Of a stretch of DNA of 64,000 nt, positions 61,440 through 64,000 are shown in pieces. Within the stretch, counting starts at the first letter, position 1, and the number at the start of each line of letters is the position of its first letter. The stretch comes from Mucilaginibacter endophyticus (GTDB lineage: Bacteria; Bacteroidota; Bacteroidia; Sphingobacteriales; Sphingobacteriaceae), in assembly GCF_003351025.1 (NCBI RefSeq), contig NZ_QPCG01000002.1, forward strand, positions 744,001 through 808,000, read 5' to 3'. The notes beneath the pieces are model-generated. The model saw only the letters and a list, made by a program, of their open reading frames with translations. It was not told where the DNA came from and did not search any database. Both the position numbers and the translations under genes were made by a program.

Positions 61440-61480
61440 TGAATATCGCGCATCTGATACTTTTTCAATTACGATATTCA
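61440..61480. promoter_or_regulatory. Inverted repeat upstream of the molybdenum-hydroxylase operon
   Basis: TGAATATCG (61440-61448) and CGATATTCA (61472-61480) are perfect 9-bp arms 23 bp apart, 45 bp before the 2Fe-2S gene start. The left arm shares TGAA(A)TATCGC with the repeat before the PoxB-like gene. It lies in a 288-bp divergent gap that must hold promoters for both the operon and the secreted beta-helix gene. Confidence 0.5.
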
Positions 61481-61683
61481 AACCAAAACTTACGTTTTTC
61501 AAACAGGTGAGTGTTTTGAGTAGCATTCAACCACTTCAATAGCAACATATCAGTATTATAATATTACTTTAACATTAACTTGGTGTTGGCGGATTTAATT
61601 TGAAAAACATTAAACCTTCATCTTATGATAACACCTACAAATCAACCAACCTGTCATGAGCGCTTCAGCTTATTTATTTGCCA

Positions 61684-64000
61684 ATGAAAGCGAAGCCTTT
61701 TGTAAATATTATAACAGGGGCTTTATTTTGTCTTAGTTTTATGGTTTCCGGGATATCGAATGTAAACGCAGAAACATTTGTTGTAACCAACCGAAGCGAC
61801 TCCGGCCCCGGTTCATTAAGGGAAGCGTTAAGCTTAGCGAACACTAACGGCGAAACTGAAACAGATTATATAATTTTTAAGCTACCCGGTAATACCGTCG
61901 CAGATAAGACAATAACAATCCTATCAGCGTTACCTCAGGTTAACACCCCTGTAATCATCGATGCATCTACACAACCCGGCGACTTGCTTTCGGCAAATGG
62001 GGCCAAAGTAATTATAGAAGCTTCGGGGCCTTTTTTTGATACCGGCGGTACCCTGGCCAACCGAAGCGATTGTTTTTTTGTAAGCGATGGAGCCTCTGTT
62101 TTTGAGTTATATGGTGTAATTATCAGGAACTTTAAATCGCGGGAGACATTTAATAAATTATCTTCCGGAGATGCTGTATTTGCTGATGACGCGGCTATCC
62201 GGATGATTATAGGCGCACCCGGAAAAGGGAATGTATTTTATAATAACGGTGGGGCCATAGAGGCTCAGGGCATCACAAACTATATTATCCAGTCAAACTT
62301 TATCGGTCTGCTGGAAGACGGTATTCATTTTGGAGATAAGGTTCAGATAGGCATAGCCTTGGCGCCTGAAAAAAATTGCCTTATTGGTGGAGATAACGCT
62401 GATGAAGGGAATATAGGTTTCGGTGATTTTGACTTCGGAAATATTTATGCCGGTATCAACCTGGTTATCAAAAACAATATCTTCAATGCAAACCAAAAGT
62501 TTCAGAGAAGCGGCCCGGCGGAAGCCTTGATCAAAGATCAGCATTTCCAGGTGTATATATTTGCAAACCTACCAACTAACCCTCCCAACTCTTCGGCAAT
62601 TGAAGTTTCCGGCAACACATTCGGCTGCGGCCTCCAGATTTCAAAATGCACGGGTATTAAGATGTCAATCTCGAGGAACTATTTTGGCGCCTCTGCCGGT
62701 CAAACCTCAAAATTACCGGTATATACTGCTTCGATAAATATCAATCAAACCACGGGAACCATACTTGTAGGCGGAACGGATATCCAGCACGGCAATACAT
62801 TCACCGGCGGGGTCGCTGATCCGGGCATTAAAGCCACTATACAGGCAACAACCAGCGACAAAATTGAATTATCGCATAACAGTTTCTTTTGTAATGAAAA
62901 ACCCGCATTTTCATATACGGATAAAGGCCCCGGCCAAAAACCTCTTGAAGCACAGATTGCTTCAGTAACCGCAAATTTAGTAAACGGACAAACAAAACCC
63001 GGCGCAAGGGTTGAGCTGTTTTATACGGATGTTGATTGTACCGGCTGCGAACCCAAGGCTTTTTTGGCTACTGTAATGGCCGATAACTCGGGCGCATGGC
63101 AATACACCGGCAATATAAAACCCGGCTATGGAATTCTTGCCGGCGCTACGCTCAATCAGGTCAGTTCAGAGTTTACCAACATTGTGATATACACAAATCA
63201 GGTTTCGATAAAAAATGCAGGCTGTGCTACCGGCGGTTCAATATCAGGCGTAACAATAGTAAACGCTGATAATTTTGAATGGGTAAATGAGGCTGGTGTA
63301 GTAGTTGGCAATCATGCTGATTTAAACAATGTTCCAGCCGGACGATATAGATTATTGGCAAGGCAGACGTTTTGTACAACTTACAGCCCTTATTTTGAAA
63401 TTGAGAACATTCCTCCCCTTACTGTAGTCAATGGCTCCGGAACAGTCTTTAATGAGCAATGCGGCGAAAAAAATGGACACATAGAAGGCATCAAAGTTGC
63501 AGACGGAACCGAACCTTACACTTATACATGGTCTGCTAACGCTAACCAAATACCCGGCTCATCTCCCTACTTAAACAATATTAGCGCCGGCACATACCAA
63601 CTTATAGTTTCTGACGCAGGAGGATGCTCACTAAGCCCATTAACATACACAGTACAAAACGAAACCACGAATATCTCTCCGCCTGTAACCAAAGAGCTTG
63701 TGAATTGCAATGGGACAGTAACTATTGAAGTACAGCATCCTGTTCCCGGCTACTTGTATCGTCTTTATGATTCCCCGATGGGCGAATTCCCATTACAACA
63801 GAATGCCGATGGCAGGTTTGCATTACCCGCAGGAAGTAATGGCACCTATTATGTTGTTCAGGCTATAGGAACATGCGAAAGCCTGAGATCGGCAGGTGTT
63901 GTTAGCGGCATAACGGCGCAAAAATTAACCATACCTAACACAATAACACCCAACGGAGACGGGATAAATGACACCTGGACCATCAACGGACTTGTAAACT
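61684..64000 (+). CDS. Large secreted beta-helix protein with CHU_C (type IX) sorting domain, 3' end missing
   Basis: An ATG at 61684 opens a frame without stop to the window edge (772 codons), so the gene is only partly visible. The N-terminal signal peptide ends near residue 34 (SGISNVNA). A parallel beta-helix adhesin- or inverse-autotransporter-like region starts NRSDSGPGSLREALSLANTN and runs for about 400 residues. Ig-like and SprB-like repeats follow (VADGTEPYTYTWSANANQIP, AGTYQLIVSDAGGCSLSP). At about residue 746 the CHU_C sorting domain starts (IPNTITPNGDGINDTWTING), typical of proteins exported by the type IX system and placed on the surface (type B sorting). A surface adhesin or polysaccharide-interacting role is inferred. 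It is divergent from the molybdenum-hydroxylase operon. Confidence 0.88.
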   Translation, partial: MKAKPFVNIITGALFCLSFMVSGISNVNAETFVVTNRSDSGPGSLREALSLANTNGETETDYIIFKLPGNTVADKTITILSALPQVNTPVIIDASTQPGDLLSANGAKVIIEASGPFFDTGGTLANRSDCFFVSDGASVFELYGVIIRNFKSRETFNKLSSGDAVFADDAAIRMIIGAPGKGNVFYNNGGAIEAQGITNYIIQSNFIGLLEDGIHFGDKVQIGIALAPEKNCLIGGDNADEGNIGFGDFDFGNIYAGINLVIKNNIFNANQKFQRSGPAEALIKDQHFQVYIFANLPTNPPNSSAIEVSGNTFGCGLQISKCTGIKMSISRNYFGASAGQTSKLPVYTASININQTTGTILVGGTDIQHGNTFTGGVADPGIKATIQATTSDKIELSHNSFFCNEKPAFSYTDKGPGQKPLEAQIASVTANLVNGQTKPGARVELFYTDVDCTGCEPKAFLATVMADNSGAWQYTGNIKPGYGILAGATLNQVSSEFTNIVIYTNQVSIKNAGCATGGSISGVTIVNADNFEWVNEAGVVVGNHADLNNVPAGRYRLLARQTFCTTYSPYFEIENIPPLTVVNGSGTVFNEQCGEKNGHIEGIKVADGTEPYTYTWSANANQIPGSSPYLNNISAGTYQLIVSDAGGCSLSPLTYTVQNETTNISPPVTKELVNCNGTVTIEVQHPVPGYLYRLYDSPMGEFPLQQNADGRFALPAGSNGTYYVVQAIGTCESLRSAGVVSGITAQKLTIPNTITPNGDGINDTWTINGLVN

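Noticed and set aside
61625-61687. 20-codon frame overlapping the start of the secreted protein (ATGA)
   Set aside because: The coupling is neat, but the peptide has no run of one amino acid, no helix and no attenuator-like hairpin, so a leader peptide is not supported.
1-64000. tRNA, rRNA, CRISPR array, prophage or insertion sequence
   Set aside because: All intergenic regions were read for cloverleaf-like repeats, regular spacer arrays, integrase or transposase genes, and none was found.

Overview
The window reads as chromosome of a Bacteroidota bacterium, most likely family Sphingobacteriaceae (Mucilaginibacter or Pedobacter type). The signs are a type IX secretion (CHU_C) sorting motif, TAnnTTTG promoter boxes, few Shine-Dalgarno sequences, many Bacteroidota-type families (UMF1 MFS, fused SpmA-SpmB, Nfu, tandem redoxin, ThuA) and dispersed hairpin repeats. 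No rRNA, tRNA, CRISPR array, prophage or insertion sequence was seen.

Region 1 (1-16.3 kb) is the most unusual part: an amino-sugar and polysaccharide locus built around a complete phosphotransferase system (PTS) instead of a SusC/SusD pair. A plus-strand operon encodes mannose-family EIIA, EIIB, a fused EIIC-EIID, EI, HPr and a NagB-like deaminase. A minus-strand operon on its left encodes a GH9 enzyme, a double-thioredoxin protein, two ThuA proteins and the start of another exported protein. A minus-strand operon on its right encodes a GH55-like double beta-helix protein, a DUF5009/HGSNAT-like acyltransferase and a GH18 chitinase. All three operon promoters carry one 19-21 bp element (GTAGTGnTnnTGTAGnGnC) placed exactly 30 nt upstream of a -7-like box, so they probably form one regulon. 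A coherent but inferred reading is breakdown of chitin/chitosan or fungal cell wall, PTS uptake of an amino sugar such as glucosamine, and deamination to fructose-6-phosphate.

Region 2 (16.3-33 kb) is mixed: a 26-codon membrane microprotein with its own terminator, a MocR-type regulator divergent from DoxX and an MBL-like protein with shared operator repeats, two secreted esterases, UspA, an OmpA-type porin, DinB/OsmC/DUF3052 genes, fused SpmA-SpmB, a TetR/MscS pair and DUF4126.

Region 3 (33-39.8 kb) is a tetR-tolC-acrA-acrB RND efflux operon. Region 4 (39.9-55 kb) is mostly housekeeping: purB, Nfu, an inositol-phosphatase/GtrA/Lgt overlap cluster, MtaB, a LutA-like protein, two UMF1 transporter paralogues, YnfA, DinB, a GNAT enzyme and several unrecognised AT-rich genes.

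Region 5 (55-61.4 kb) is oxidative: a PoxB-like ThDP enzyme and an operon for a periplasmic molybdenum hydroxylase (2Fe-2S subunit, dihaem cytochrome c, Tat-exported molybdenum subunit, XdhC chaperone). From 61.7 kb to the right edge runs the 5' part of a large secreted beta-helix protein that reaches its CHU_C sorting domain as the window ends.
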